A stretch of DNA of 64,000 nt from Buttiauxella massiliensis (GCF_902500225.1 NZ_LR722655.1:62001-126000), one strand, 5' to 3'. Counted from the first letter of the stretch, positions 35,201-45,753 are shown. Notes: generated from the sequence alone by a model not told the origin. Made by a program: numbers and translations.

Positions 35201-38200
35201 ATGAATAATATATATCGCTTAGTGTGGAGCCATGTTGCTAACAGTTTTATTGCTGTGGCAGAAATTTCTCGGGCAGGGAAAAAAGGTAGCAGGACTGGGC
35301 GAGGTAGCAGAAAGCTATTAGCGACAGCGTTGATGCTTGCCGGGAGCTATTCTGGTGCTGCCAGTGCAGTTGATGTTATCTGGAATGCGGCATACCCAAA
35401 CTATGCATTACTGCCTCCTTATGATGCCGTGAAAAATACCGGTTATGCATTTTCCATTGATGGCCAGGTACTGCCGAACCATTATGCTGCGGGCACCACC
35501 CTGAATGTTATTGGTGCAATACCTAATATCGCCACCGGCACTAACGGCAACAGCACTGGCGTTACGGTGCTTAACGCGCTACCCGGCGGTACCGGCACCG
35601 ATCCCAACCGCATTATTACGATTGTTTCAACCGACTCGAATGGCACGCCAACGACAATAACGTCCGCGAATATCGGGCAATACACCTATTCACCTTCGCC
35701 TGCCGTCCCGCAAGAAAGCAATGAGCTAAACGTCACGGTGCCAGGGCTTGATGGCAGTTATCAGGTGATTACTGTTTATGATTCTTCGAGTTTTATTTCT
35801 GCCGCTGATACTCCCGTCAGCGATATGGTATTGCCCGTTTACGACCCCAACTCCATCCGTATCTTTAATGATTTTGGTATTGCTTCCGTTGCCTCAACGG
35901 GTGGTCAGGCGAATATTAATGTCGGTTCCAGCGACCCCAATGCCGCTATTGCCGCGGCCGAAAATACCATCGACCTGTTGACCAAAAACTCTGTGCTGGC
36001 AAAAGCTGACGGCAGTGGCAGTGCACTGAGCAGCACCGAATGGCGTTCGGATAACTACATCCACTTTCGCCCGGCGATTGTACTGTTAACGGATACACAA
36101 AATCTCGAGGCGCAAAGTGCAAAGTATGATTTTTCCATCACGCTGCCCAACTATGAGCAGGTCGGAAATAAGGTCGTACGGCTGCTGGATAAAACCTTCG
36201 TTATTAATTCATCCAATGATATCGCCGGGGTTAACGATTTCCTGATTGGTGCGAATGCTTACGCCGGGAAGCCGCAAATCCAGTACTGGCTGACGGCGGG
36301 CGCCACCGTGAATGGCGAGGTGATTGATTCTTCCGTTGAGGCGCAAAACACCTACGATGCGATTATTAACGGGATGCTCGCTAAAGAAGAAAACACCAGC
36401 ATCAACCTGACATATCACGTCTGGGATGACAAAGGCGTTCACACCAACAACGCGACCCTGGCGACCGGGGACTTAAACGTCATTTATGCCACGGGTGCGA
36501 ACGCATCGGGGCTGGTCACCAACAATGGTAGCCTGGCGGTTGACGGTGCGTCGGCGGTGATGCGTGCCGACAATGGCGCAATTATCACTAACGATGGCGC
36601 GATCAACGCCTGGCGTAGTAGCGGCAATAGTCCAGAGTCTGTCGGCATGGTGACGACGGATGCTACTGCGGTGAATAATGGAACGTTAAATGCGGGCCTG
36701 TTTATTGAAAAAGACGGCACTAATCAGGATGTTTCAAACGCAGGCAGCGTGGGGATACAGGGCAACGGCAGCAGTACGCTGACCAACAATGGGCACATCA
36801 ACGCAGCGATTACCGACACTACCACCAACAATGCGGTGGGTATGCGCGCATCAGGAACTACAACCGCGACCAACGCCGCGACGGGGACTATTGCGCTAGT
36901 TGGCAATGCCAATAACCTGGAAGGCAAAGCGGGCGGTTACGGGGTCTGGCTTGACCAGAACGCCACATTCACTAACGCCGGTAATATCTACCTTGGCGTG
37001 ACACCGGTTCTGAGTGCCGCTGCACCAACACCTGTTCCGATGACGGGCGGCGACCTGTCGGCGGGGATTCGCACGCAAAGTGCCGGTGACGTTAACAATA
37101 CCGGCACCATAACGCTTGAAGAAAATACCCGTAATGCCGCCGGGATCTCCATCGAAGGCGCGACAGGGGCCGTCACTAACTCCGGCACGATTAACGTATT
37201 AGGCAAACTGACCAACGGTTCCGCTGCGGCAAACTATGGTCTGAACGTTGTCGATAATACGGGAACCGTGACTCACAGCGGCGCGATTAATGTTGATGGT
37301 GACAACAACATTGCCATTAACGTGCTGGCACAAAAAGCAGGCGCTACGGTGACCACTACGGCAGGTAGTGCCATTACGGTTGGTAAGGCGGGTGATACCG
37401 GTGGGAGCGATGGTCAACCCTATACCTATCGAAACTACGCGGTATATGCCGAAGGCCTGAATACCCAACATGCCCAGGTTAACCTCAATTCCACGATAAG
37501 CTTGCTTTCAGCGGGGGCGATTGGCGTTCATGCGCGTGGTGATGCGCAAATTGATATTAACCCTGCTTCAACGCTCTCTTTCGAAAACGTTAAACAAATG
37601 GGTTATTACGCCTGGGGTAATAAGGCGAAGATTAATATAGGTAATGCGGTTATTAATGATAATGGCCAGGCTGACTCTATTTTGTTTGCCGTTGACCACG
37701 GCGCGGTATTTGCTGGCGGTACAGGGGCTGCGGCGAGTTATCAGTTAACCGTGTCTGGTGATAACGCCACCGGGATTATTGCCAACGGCGTGGATGAAAC
37801 AACCGGAACCAAGACTTCACTCACCACTGGGACCGCCAAAATATTTGTGAATGGTGAAAATGCGGTCGGGGTGAAAGTCACTGGAGGCGCGGTCGGCAAT
37901 ATTAGCGATGGCGGCATTGTGTTGCAGCATAACAATACAACCGCCGTGTTGATTGATGGGCGTAATTACAATATCGACGGTACGATTGATACTGACGAAT
38001 TGCAAACGCTGGTGACATCCAACGCTTCCGTCACAAGCAGCGCTGGGCAAAGCGGGATTGTTGGCTATAACGTTTCCCATGCGGGTGAGTTGAATCTCAG
38101 TGGTAACGGTATTTCGTTAAATGGCACCAACAGTACCGGGATCATTTTGCATGACAACGGCAAGGCGACGGTAGCTGCACCGGTGACTGTCTCAGGCACC

Positions 38201-41200
38201 AATAATATTGGCGTCGATATTCAAAACAATGGCGCACTGACTAACAACAATCTGATTAGTGTCAGCGGTGCGGTGGGCAGCGGGAATGTCGGTGTGCGCG
38301 TCGGCGGGGCGAATGCGGTAGTGAACACCCTTGGCAACGTCAATGCCTCTGGCGGACTTGCCGCCGTTCAGCTTATTGGTGCTGGCGCTAACCTGACAGT
38401 CAACGGGACGGGTAACCACATAACGGCATCAGGTGGGGCCGATGGTGTGCGGATGGATACCGGAGCGGCATCATTTAGCGCAAGTAATACCGTTATCGAC
38501 ATTTCTGGCAGTGGTGCAGGGATTAATAACAATGCTGACACCTCGAATATCAACCTTAATGGCGTAACTATTAATGCCTCAAATGGCCCGGCGATTCGCA
38601 CGGCGGTAACGTTTAACGCCGCAGGCACTAACAACACGCTGAATATCTCCGGTAACGGCCAGGGCTTCGCCTTTATGGATGCAAATGGGGCTCCCACAAC
38701 CGGGAATCTCACCATTGATAATGGTTATACCATCAATGGTACGGGGGCTGGCAGTGTCGGTATTCTGGCAAGAACGGCCGGTAATGTGAGTTCCGGTGCC
38801 ACTATCAATATGGCGGCGGGGGCGGGGTCTGCGATTGTCGCGACTGATGGCGTATTGGGCTCCAGTCGGACAATTACCAATACTGGCAATATCACAAGTC
38901 TTGGTGCAGGTGCTCCCGTGATTGATGCATCGGGACTTGGAAATACGACGGTCAATAACAGCGGTTCACTGCTGGCGGCCAATACCGGCGCGCAGGCGAT
39001 TTTGACCGGCAGCGGCAATGATACGGTTGCATTAAGCGGTGCGGGAGCCAATACCCGTGGGGAAATCACGCTTGGCAGTGGCAATGACGTATTCAGTTGG
39101 ACTGCGGGAACCTTTGCAGGTGGTGTCACGTTTACGGCGGCAGATGGCAACGATAGCGCAACTCTTGGTGATGTTTCGCTTGCCAGCGTCACGCATATTT
39201 TAAGTGAAGGTGGCACCAATAATGCCTTAACGCTTAACGGCACTCATCAGGGCGCCGCTCCGGCTTTAATCGGCACCTTTAACGCTGATGACCTCACGAA
39301 GGGCACCAATGTTGGCACTGGCTGGAGTTCGTTAACCTTAGATGGCGATGCTACCGATGCGCGTGTTGTCGACAACCTGGAGCTCTCCGGTGCGCAGACC
39401 ATCAACATTAACAATGGCGCGACGTTACGCAGCGGCATAAGTGCTGCCACGCCTGATGATGCCACAATCCATAACTACAATGTCGCCACTTTGGGGGCGA
39501 CGAGTTTGCTGTCATTTGATGGTGCAAGCGATCAGATTTATACCGGAGTTATCAGTGGCAGCGGTGGCATGGAACGTATCAATGCTGGCAAAACTACGCT
39601 GCTTGGCAACAGTACTTACACCGGAAACACTTATATTGGCTCGGGGGCGGAACTGGCATTGGGTAACGGTGGCACCGTAGGTAGCGTGTCTGAAACCACC
39701 AATATCACCGATGATGGCATTTTGACGATTGACCGTTCTGACAACATTGCCCTTAACGGTGTGATTTCGGGGATCGGGGCGTTCCATCAAGATGGCCTGG
39801 GGATTACGCGCCTCGGTGGTGCCAACGCCTGGAAAGGGGTGACAGAAGTTAATCAAGGCACATTGCTGGTCAACGGTAATCAAAGCCAGGCAACTGGGCT
39901 TACCACCGTTCACTCTAACACCACATTAGGCGGCAATGGCACACTTGGTGGTGATGTTGTATTTGAAGACAACACCACGCTGACACCGGGAGATAGCGGC
40001 GTCGGCAAGCTGACGATTAATGGCGATTTGACGTTGGCGAGCACCACCAACAGCGAGTTTGAGCTGGGCCAGCCTTATATACCGGGTGGTTCGCTTAACG
40101 ACTTAGTTGCGGTGGGCGGCGATCTGACTCTTGATGGTGTCGTTAACGTTTCGCTGTCACCTGGTGGCGCTTTTGTTCCTGGTGTCTATCGGCTGTTTAA
40201 CTACAACGGGCAGTTGACCAATCACATTATGGATATTGGTTCACTGCCGACTAACGATGGCGGAAATTATCGTATTCAGACGGCACTGCCAAATCAGGTA
40301 AACCTGATTTTAAATTACCGGAATCCCGCATCCCAATTGCAGTTCTGGGATGGTGGCGCGGTTGTAAACCATGGCACCAATGGTATTGGTGGTAATTCGC
40401 AAGTTAATGGTGGGAATGGCGTCTGGCGTGCGAAACGCTTTGGCGATACCAACAACTGGACACAGCAAAATGGGGTTGGCAACGCACCATGGGCGCAAAC
40501 TGCATTCGCTGTTTTCGCAGGTGATGCGGGTACTGTCACTCTTAGCGACGACAATGGGCGTGTGATTACCTCCGGTATGCAGTTTCTGACAGATGGCTAT
40601 GTACTGGAGCCGCTTAACCAAATTGCGAAACTGCATTACATCAGCACCGTCACAGATGCATTCAATACTACGGCCCCGACGCCGCAAAACCGTTTCCAGG
40701 ACGAAGGGGAAACAGCGGCTGATAGTTACTTCGTTATCCGCGTGGGTACGGCAGGCGAGAATACAACGGCGACGATCAATACCGATCTGGTGCAGGACGA
40801 GTTAGACGAAGGAGTGGTTCGGATGCTGAAAACCGATCCGGGCCGCTTGATCCTCAATGGAACTAATGATTTCAGCGGCGGCGTGGAGATCTGGGGCGGC
40901 ACGGTCCAGGTTTCTGAAGACGCAAGCCTTGGCGATCCTGGTACATCGGTGACAATCAGAAATGGTTCGGCGCTACAGGCCGGTGCGGATTTCACTGCTA
41001 ACCGCAATATTTATCTTGATGGTGCAACTGGCGGTACCTTTGACCTCTACGGTCATACCTTCACTCCAGCAGGGCTGATTGGTGGTGATGGGGCGCTCAA
41101 GGTCTACGACACTTCTGGCGGTAGCGACAGTAGCTTCCTCGAAATGAACCGGCAAAATATCTATCAGGGTGATACCAATATTGTCGGTAACAACAATAAC

Positions 41201-44200
41201 GGGCAGTTGACCGTCAATGCCAATACCACTGGTGTATTTGGTCGGGCGGACAGCCAGATTTCTCTGTCCAGTCGTGCGTTATTAAATCTCAATAACTCAG
41301 CCTCTGCGCAAGCGCATACCTTTGCAGTCGACAATGCAACTCTGGCGTTTAACGATACTGCGGGAGCAGGGCAAGGCATCATCAAGCTGACAAACGGTGG
41401 TCAGGCGACGTTTACCGATGAAAGCCACGGTGATAACGCTAATGTGACCGTTGACGCCAGCTCAACACTCGCGCTGCAAAGCAGTGCAGATGCCGGTTCC
41501 GCGACTGTGGCCAACAGCGGCAAGGTTCTTTTTGCCGACAATGCGCAGGGCGCAGGGGCGGTGATTTCAAACCTTGCGGGTGGTTTAGTGGATATCAGCG
41601 CTGCTTTGGCGAGCACATCAGTGGGTTCCCTATCAGGTGCGGGTAACGTTGCATTAGGTGCTGCAACTCTGATTGAAGGTGCGTTAGGGCGCAATGACAC
41701 TATCAGTGGAATCATCGACGGGGCTGGAAGCCTGGTGAAAACGGGAACGGGCACCCTGAATCTCACCGCCAATAACTCCTGGACCGGCAGTACCACCGCA
41801 CAGCAAGGCGTGTTGTTGATCAACGGTAATCAAGTGGCTGCGACGGGTAAAACCACCGTCAATAATGGCGCAACACTCGGTGGTGCTGGCGTGTTGGGTG
41901 GCAGCGTAGTTGTTGATGACGGCGGGCACCTGGCCGCAGGACAGGACCTTTCAAGCGTTGGTGTGCTGACGATGGGCCCATTAACACTCAACCAAAATTC
42001 CCAAGTCGACTTCCAGTTCGGACAGCCTTACACCGTTGGCGGCGCGCTTAACGATCTGATCAACATCAATGGCGATCTCAACCTTAACGGCAAACTGAAT
42101 ATCACGCAGACTCCGGGCGGTAGCTTTGATGTCGGGGTTTATCGTGTCTTCAATTATACCGGCGCGTTGACCGACAATATTCTGGATATCGGCTCCGCAC
42201 CTCCGGCAGCAGACGATCTCTATGTTCAAACCTCAATTGCAGGCCAGGTCAATCTGGTTAACCGCACCGGCTATGTGATGCGCTTCTGGGATGGATTCGG
42301 CGGTACGGGTGGAGCGCTGAAAAACAACGGCGAGATCGACGGCGGCAACGGTATCTGGCAAAGCGGCAGCGGTAATGACAACTGGACGACAGACGTCACT
42401 ACCCCGGACGGACGTTTTAATACACCGTTTAGCGATGGTTCATTCGCGGTATTTGGCGGCACTGCGGGTAATGTCACGATAGATACAAGCCTGGGCGAAG
42501 TCGCAATTAGCGGCGCGCAGTTTGCCACCGACGGTTACGTCGTTGGCGGTGATAACCTCACCACGCATACCGCCAATACCGTGATTCGCGTAGGTGATGG
42601 CACCGCGCCGAGCGCGGGCTACACCGCGACTATCAACTCGATCATCGACGGCGAAGGGGGCATCAACAAAGCCGATCTCGGCACCTTGATTCTCAATGGT
42701 AATAACCAATACCAGGGAGGAACGCAGGTGAGCGGCGGCGTGTTGCAGGTTTCTTCTGACAGCAACCTAGGCGCTGCGGGAACCGGAATTGGCCTGAGTG
42801 GCGGCACATTGCGCTACGGAGCCGCTTTTGATACGGCACGCCAGGTAACGCTTTCTGGCGTCGGCGGGGCTATCGATACCAACGGCAACTCGGTTTCGCT
42901 GTTAAGTGCAGTAACCGGCAATGGCAACTTCACCAAGCTGGGTAAAGGCACTTTGACGCTCACCCAGGACAGCAGTTTTGCAGGACTTACCACCATTAGT
43001 GATGGTGTGCTGCAATTGGGCAACGGTGGAACGGCAGGAAATGTTGGCGGCAATATTGTCGATAACGCCACTCTTGCGATTAACCGGGCCGACACCTTCA
43101 CTGTAAACGGCGATATCTCCGGCAGCGGGCGAGTCTGGCAGCAAGGTAGTGGCACCACTATTCTCAACGGTAGCAATACCTGGAGCGGGATTACTCTTGT
43201 CGAAAAAGGGACTTTGCTTGCGTCGGGCGAGAACCGCTTCAGCCAGAAATCCAGCCATATTGTCAGCAGTGGGGCCACTCTGGATACAGGCGGCTACAGC
43301 CAGTCGGTCGCCAATCTGGTTAACCAGGGAACCATTAATCTGCGTGGCGGCGATGTGGGTTCAACACTCACGGTGAATGGTAACTATGTGGGTGTCGATG
43401 GCACGTTGAAAATCGCTGCGCAACAGCACAGCCCAGGTGTTGCTGACCGTCTGGTTATCAATGGTGGCACCGCTTCTGGCAGCACGCTTTTGGATATTGA
43501 TGTTAGCCAGTTGGGTGAGCCCACTACGGGTGATGGTATTTTGGTTGTTGACGCCATTAATGGCGCAACCACCACCGCACAGACCACTAAAGATGCCTTT
43601 AACATCGGCGGCGATATCCTGACTGCCGGAGCATGGGAATACCAATTGTTTGCCGGAAATGCTCAGGGAGCGGGTGAGGACTGGTTCTTGCGCGCGGGCT
43701 ATCGTCCGGATGTTCCAGGGTTTGATACGCTGGCCGCGATCATCCGCCAGGCTGATCTTACGGTGCTCGGCACACTTCACCAGCGTGTGGGCGATGAACA
43801 ACCGTACAAGGCCGATGTGCCTGAAGATCAGGAAGGGCGTTTCTGGGCGCGTTACATCGTGAAGTCGGTCGATCAGAAACATGATGACCCAACTCAATCG
43901 CAAAGTAGCACCAACTACAATGGCATGCAGATGGGGCTTGATCTCTGGCAGAACGATAAGTGGCGTGCGGGTTTGTACACCACCTTTATGGATACCGATA
44001 GCTCAATCAGTGGCATAACCGGGATGAGTGGCGGCGACGCGTATAACTCTACTTTCTCGTCTTACCTTGGTGGCTACGGAACCTGGACTGATACCAACGG
44101 CTTGTATGTCGATAATGTTTTGCAGTACGGATACCACTCGGTTGATTTGAAGAATATGTATGACCGTGAGACTTACAATCCTGATGGCAACTCATTTACG

Positions 44201-44680
44201 GCATCTGTCGAAGTGGGTAAACCGTGGCAACTGGGTGACAGTAACTGGCTGATTGAACCGCAGGCGCAACTTATCTACCAATATAGTGATTTTGATGACG
44301 TAACACTCAAGGATCGTGGCAAAACCAAAGTCTCGGTTAATGCTGACGGTTCTGTCATTGGTCGCCTCGGGGTTCGCCTTGCGGCGGATTACGACACTAA
44401 CTACGGCAAAGTGAAACCGTATGTTCGCGTCAACTACTGGCAGGAACTTTCTGATGGGCAGGACACCGTGACCTGGAAGAATACGGCGAATAACGCCGCA
44501 GCAACGGATATCAATGCCAACCAGCGCTTCCAGACTACCGAAGTCGCCGTCGGCACCACATGGGCAGTGACTGCGGATGTGCAGGGCTATACTGAAATCG
44601 GGAAAACATGGGATGGCGGTGGTGATACTTCCGTGTCATCTGATGTATCAGCGTCGGTGGGTATGAAGATCCGCTTCTGA
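35201..44680 (+). CDS. Giant AIDA-type (type Va) autotransporter adhesin
   Basis: The protein has 3159 residues from the ATG at 35201. That start gives an extended signal peptide (MNNIYRLVWSHVANSFIAVA, then a basic stretch and a hydrophobic core, cleavage after AASA at about 56). The frame stays open to 35105, but the extra 32 residues do not fit the family. The passenger is Gly/Asn/Thr/Ala-rich beta-helix, with autotransporter-associated strands such as NTYIGSGAELALGNGG. The 285-residue C-terminal barrel begins near EGRFWARYIVKSV (about 2877) and ends in Phe (SASVGMKIRF). Such proteins usually mediate adhesion or biofilm formation. A block of about 240 residues is duplicated 650 residues apart. 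An ERIC follows the stop. Confidence 0.92.
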   Translation: MNNIYRLVWSHVANSFIAVAEISRAGKKGSRTGRGSRKLLATALMLAGSYSGAASAVDVIWNAAYPNYALLPPYDAVKNTGYAFSIDGQVLPNHYAAGTTLNVIGAIPNIATGTNGNSTGVTVLNALPGGTGTDPNRIITIVSTDSNGTPTTITSANIGQYTYSPSPAVPQESNELNVTVPGLDGSYQVITVYDSSSFISAADTPVSDMVLPVYDPNSIRIFNDFGIASVASTGGQANINVGSSDPNAAIAAAENTIDLLTKNSVLAKADGSGSALSSTEWRSDNYIHFRPAIVLLTDTQNLEAQSAKYDFSITLPNYEQVGNKVVRLLDKTFVINSSNDIAGVNDFLIGANAYAGKPQIQYWLTAGATVNGEVIDSSVEAQNTYDAIINGMLAKEENTSINLTYHVWDDKGVHTNNATLATGDLNVIYATGANASGLVTNNGSLAVDGASAVMRADNGAIITNDGAINAWRSSGNSPESVGMVTTDATAVNNGTLNAGLFIEKDGTNQDVSNAGSVGIQGNGSSTLTNNGHINAAITDTTTNNAVGMRASGTTTATNAATGTIALVGNANNLEGKAGGYGVWLDQNATFTNAGNIYLGVTPVLSAAAPTPVPMTGGDLSAGIRTQSAGDVNNTGTITLEENTRNAAGISIEGATGAVTNSGTINVLGKLTNGSAAANYGLNVVDNTGTVTHSGAINVDGDNNIAINVLAQKAGATVTTTAGSAITVGKAGDTGGSDGQPYTYRNYAVYAEGLNTQHAQVNLNSTISLLSAGAIGVHARGDAQIDINPASTLSFENVKQMGYYAWGNKAKINIGNAVINDNGQADSILFAVDHGAVFAGGTGAAASYQLTVSGDNATGIIANGVDETTGTKTSLTTGTAKIFVNGENAVGVKVTGGAVGNISDGGIVLQHNNTTAVLIDGRNYNIDGTIDTDELQTLVTSNASVTSSAGQSGIVGYNVSHAGELNLSGNGISLNGTNSTGIILHDNGKATVAAPVTVSGTNNIGVDIQNNGALTNNNLISVSGAVGSGNVGVRVGGANAVVNTLGNVNASGGLAAVQLIGAGANLTVNGTGNHITASGGADGVRMDTGAASFSASNTVIDISGSGAGINNNADTSNINLNGVTINASNGPAIRTAVTFNAAGTNNTLNISGNGQGFAFMDANGAPTTGNLTIDNGYTINGTGAGSVGILARTAGNVSSGATINMAAGAGSAIVATDGVLGSSRTITNTGNITSLGAGAPVIDASGLGNTTVNNSGSLLAANTGAQAILTGSGNDTVALSGAGANTRGEITLGSGNDVFSWTAGTFAGGVTFTAADGNDSATLGDVSLASVTHILSEGGTNNALTLNGTHQGAAPALIGTFNADDLTKGTNVGTGWSSLTLDGDATDARVVDNLELSGAQTININNGATLRSGISAATPDDATIHNYNVATLGATSLLSFDGASDQIYTGVISGSGGMERINAGKTTLLGNSTYTGNTYIGSGAELALGNGGTVGSVSETTNITDDGILTIDRSDNIALNGVISGIGAFHQDGLGITRLGGANAWKGVTEVNQGTLLVNGNQSQATGLTTVHSNTTLGGNGTLGGDVVFEDNTTLTPGDSGVGKLTINGDLTLASTTNSEFELGQPYIPGGSLNDLVAVGGDLTLDGVVNVSLSPGGAFVPGVYRLFNYNGQLTNHIMDIGSLPTNDGGNYRIQTALPNQVNLILNYRNPASQLQFWDGGAVVNHGTNGIGGNSQVNGGNGVWRAKRFGDTNNWTQQNGVGNAPWAQTAFAVFAGDAGTVTLSDDNGRVITSGMQFLTDGYVLEPLNQIAKLHYISTVTDAFNTTAPTPQNRFQDEGETAADSYFVIRVGTAGENTTATINTDLVQDELDEGVVRMLKTDPGRLILNGTNDFSGGVEIWGGTVQVSEDASLGDPGTSVTIRNGSALQAGADFTANRNIYLDGATGGTFDLYGHTFTPAGLIGGDGALKVYDTSGGSDSSFLEMNRQNIYQGDTNIVGNNNNGQLTVNANTTGVFGRADSQISLSSRALLNLNNSASAQAHTFAVDNATLAFNDTAGAGQGIIKLTNGGQATFTDESHGDNANVTVDASSTLALQSSADAGSATVANSGKVLFADNAQGAGAVISNLAGGLVDISAALASTSVGSLSGAGNVALGAATLIEGALGRNDTISGIIDGAGSLVKTGTGTLNLTANNSWTGSTTAQQGVLLINGNQVAATGKTTVNNGATLGGAGVLGGSVVVDDGGHLAAGQDLSSVGVLTMGPLTLNQNSQVDFQFGQPYTVGGALNDLININGDLNLNGKLNITQTPGGSFDVGVYRVFNYTGALTDNILDIGSAPPAADDLYVQTSIAGQVNLVNRTGYVMRFWDGFGGTGGALKNNGEIDGGNGIWQSGSGNDNWTTDVTTPDGRFNTPFSDGSFAVFGGTAGNVTIDTSLGEVAISGAQFATDGYVVGGDNLTTHTANTVIRVGDGTAPSAGYTATINSIIDGEGGINKADLGTLILNGNNQYQGGTQVSGGVLQVSSDSNLGAAGTGIGLSGGTLRYGAAFDTARQVTLSGVGGAIDTNGNSVSLLSAVTGNGNFTKLGKGTLTLTQDSSFAGLTTISDGVLQLGNGGTAGNVGGNIVDNATLAINRADTFTVNGDISGSGRVWQQGSGTTILNGSNTWSGITLVEKGTLLASGENRFSQKSSHIVSSGATLDTGGYSQSVANLVNQGTINLRGGDVGSTLTVNGNYVGVDGTLKIAAQQHSPGVADRLVINGGTASGSTLLDIDVSQLGEPTTGDGILVVDAINGATTTAQTTKDAFNIGGDILTAGAWEYQLFAGNAQGAGEDWFLRAGYRPDVPGFDTLAAIIRQADLTVLGTLHQRVGDEQPYKADVPEDQEGRFWARYIVKSVDQKHDDPTQSQSSTNYNGMQMGLDLWQNDKWRAGLYTTFMDTDSSISGITGMSGGDAYNSTFSSYLGGYGTWTDTNGLYVDNVLQYGYHSVDLKNMYDRETYNPDGNSFTASVEVGKPWQLGDSNWLIEPQAQLIYQYSDFDDVTLKDRGKTKVSVNADGSVIGRLGVRLAADYDTNYGKVKPYVRVNYWQELSDGQDTVTWKNTANNAAATDINANQRFQTTEVAVGTTWAVTADVQGYTEIGKTWDGGGDTSVSSDVSASVGMKIRF
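39870..42545 (+). repeat. Duplicated passenger module in the autotransporter
   Basis: Copy 1 (39870-40605, residues about 1557-1800) and copy 2 (41820-42545, residues about 2207-2448) share the same ordered motifs. These are NGNQ, TTLGG/ATLGG, GQPY then GG(S/A)LNDL, PGGxFxxGVYR(L/V)FNY, (M/L)DIGS, FWDG, GGNG(V/I)W, FAVF(A/G)G and QF(L/A)TDGYV. The offset is 1950 bp, exactly 650 codons. The copies have diverged considerably, so the duplication is old. Confidence 0.85.
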
Positions 44681-44681
44681 C

Positions 44682-44807
44682 TATCCCCGTCCCCCTTCGA
44701 GCCGCAGGTGTGTTAGCTGCGTGAGTTTACCCCAGTCACTTACTTTAGTAAGCTCCTGGGGATAAACCCCCTTGCCGCCTTCCTGCAACTCGAATGGTTT
44801 GGGGATA
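44682..44807. repeat. ERIC element, 126 bp
   Basis: The ends are TATCCCC and GGGGATA, with CTTCGAGCCGCAG and CTGCAACTCGAA as outer repeats. The core is CCCCAGTCACTTACTTTAG then TAAGCTCCTGGGGATAAAC. It starts one base after the autotransporter stop and ends 31 bases before cueR, marking the right border of the island. Confidence 0.93.
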
Positions 44808-44838
44808 GCATCATTGAAATGAACCTCCCGGAGGAAAC

Positions 44839-45240
44839 ATGAACATCAGCGATGTAGCGAAAAGGACCGGTTTAACTAGCAAAGCGATTCGTTTTTATGA
44901 GGAAAAGGGGCTGGTGACAGCACCGCTTCGTTCTGAAAACGGCTACCGTAGCTATTCGCAAAAGCATCTTGATGAGCTGACCTTGCTGCGCCAGGCACGG
45001 CAGGTGGGGTTTAATCTTGAAGAGTGTCGCGAGCTGGTCAATTTGTTTAACGACCCGGCGCGACACAGTGCGGATGTGAAAACCCGCACGCTACAAAAAG
45101 TGGCGGATATTGAAAAACATATCACTGAGCTTCAGGCGATGCGCCAACAACTGCTGGCGCTTGCCGAATCTTGCCCAGGGGACGAAAACGCAGATTGCCC
45201 GATTATCGATAACCTCTCGGGTTGCTGCCATCGCCAGTAA
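44839..45240 (+). CDS. cueR: Copper-responsive MerR-family regulator CueR
   Basis: Cytosolic Cu(I) sensor that activates copA and cueO by twisting promoters with 19-bp spacers. The 133 residues (135 in E. coli) start [21 protein letters not shown] winged HTH spans about 1-70 and a long dimerisation helix about 72-108. The metal loop [12 protein letters not shown] supplies the two Cys ligands (Cys112 and Cys120 by E. coli numbering), and the C-terminal SGCCH is conserved. RBS GGAGG precedes the ATG. Its target promoter upstream of copA is intact, though 20 kb away here. Confidence 0.96.
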   Translation: MNISDVAKRTGLTSKAIRFYEEKGLVTAPLRSENGYRSYSQKHLDELTLLRQARQVGFNLEECRELVNLFNDPARHSADVKTRTLQKVADIEKHITELQAMRQQLLALAESCPGDENADCPIIDNLSGCCHRQ

Positions 45241-45242
45241 TT

Positions 45243-45299
45243 AGTCGCTACGCAATCCTGGTTTTCTGTAGGTCAGATTAGCGTAGCGCCATCTGATAA
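45243..45299. repeat. REP-like inverted pair (BIME-like)
   Basis: GTCGCTACGCAATCCTGG at about 45244 and GTAGGTCAGATTAGCGTAGC at 45270 onward face each other. The second unit has the classic REP head GTAGGTC and stem. It lies between the convergent cueR and ybbJ ends and probably acts as a transcript-end structure. It is of the same family as the pair at 19382-19450. Confidence 0.75.
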
Positions 45300-45300
45300 C

Positions 45301-45753
45301 TCACGCTTGAACGGCCTTCACCTTCAACGTAATCCCTTCAACGGCGACCACTACAATATCGGTGCCTGCTGCCAAATCGCTATCTGCCATCACCGGCCAT
45401 GAGCTATCGGCTACCCGGACATGGCCGCGGCCATTAACTAACGCGGTTTCCAAACGCAAACGCCTGCCAATAAGCTGGTGGCCGCGTTGATTGAGTACTT
45501 CGCCCGGTTCTTGCTGTTTACGTGTCGACAACCAGCGCCACCACAGAAAAGCGGCAACCAGTGTGAGTACGGCAAAGCAAACGCCTTGCCATTCCCAGCC
45601 CAGCGGCACCATCCACACCAATAAACCTGTGAGTACAGCCGCAACACCGCTCCACAGCAGATAACCACTGGCACCAAGCATTTCAGCCGCCAGCAGCAGG
45701 CCACCCAGCGTTAGCCAGAAGATATGCGCATGGGTAAATAGCAGGGCAATCAT
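45301..45753 (-). CDS. ybbJ: YbbJ, NfeD-like membrane protein
   Basis: The 150-residue inner-membrane protein has two to three hydrophobic segments at about 5-70 and a C-terminal OB-fold NfeD domain at about 90-148 ([34 protein letters not shown]). NfeD proteins pair with SPFH/stomatin partners. Here the gene overlaps the end of qmcA by 4 bases (ATGA), so the two are translationally coupled. YbbJ is proposed to support QmcA at the membrane, but its detailed role is unsettled. Confidence 0.92.
   Translation of the reverse strand: MIALLFTHAHIFWLTLGGLLLAAEMLGASGYLLWSGVAAVLTGLLVWMVPLGWEWQGVCFAVLTLVAAFLWWRWLSTRKQQEPGEVLNQRGHQLIGRRLRLETALVNGRGHVRVADSSWPVMADSDLAAGTDIVVVAVEGITLKVKAVQA

Noticed and set aside
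30466..43300. CRISPR array or minisatellite suggested by repetitive DNA
   Set aside because: The repeats are in-frame protein repeats of 165 bp with diverged codons, or autotransporter beta-helix strands. There are no short identical repeats with unique spacers and no cas genes.
41401..43903. Long minus-strand open frames opposite the autotransporter and other genes (for example 43361-43903, 8117-8893 and 42814-43278)
   Set aside because: They lie wholly inside strong genes on the other strand, have no family-like motifs or ribosome-binding sites, and show low-complexity composition mirroring the sense codons.
30292..44680. RTX toxin or adhesin expected beside a HlyBD-type exporter
   Set aside because: No GGxGxDxxx nonapeptide arrays are present in either large protein, and no HlyC-type acyltransferase gene is nearby.
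24748..44807. Phage or integrative element origin for the island
   Set aside because: No integrase, tRNA target, attachment-site repeat, transposase or phage structural gene could be seen at either boundary.
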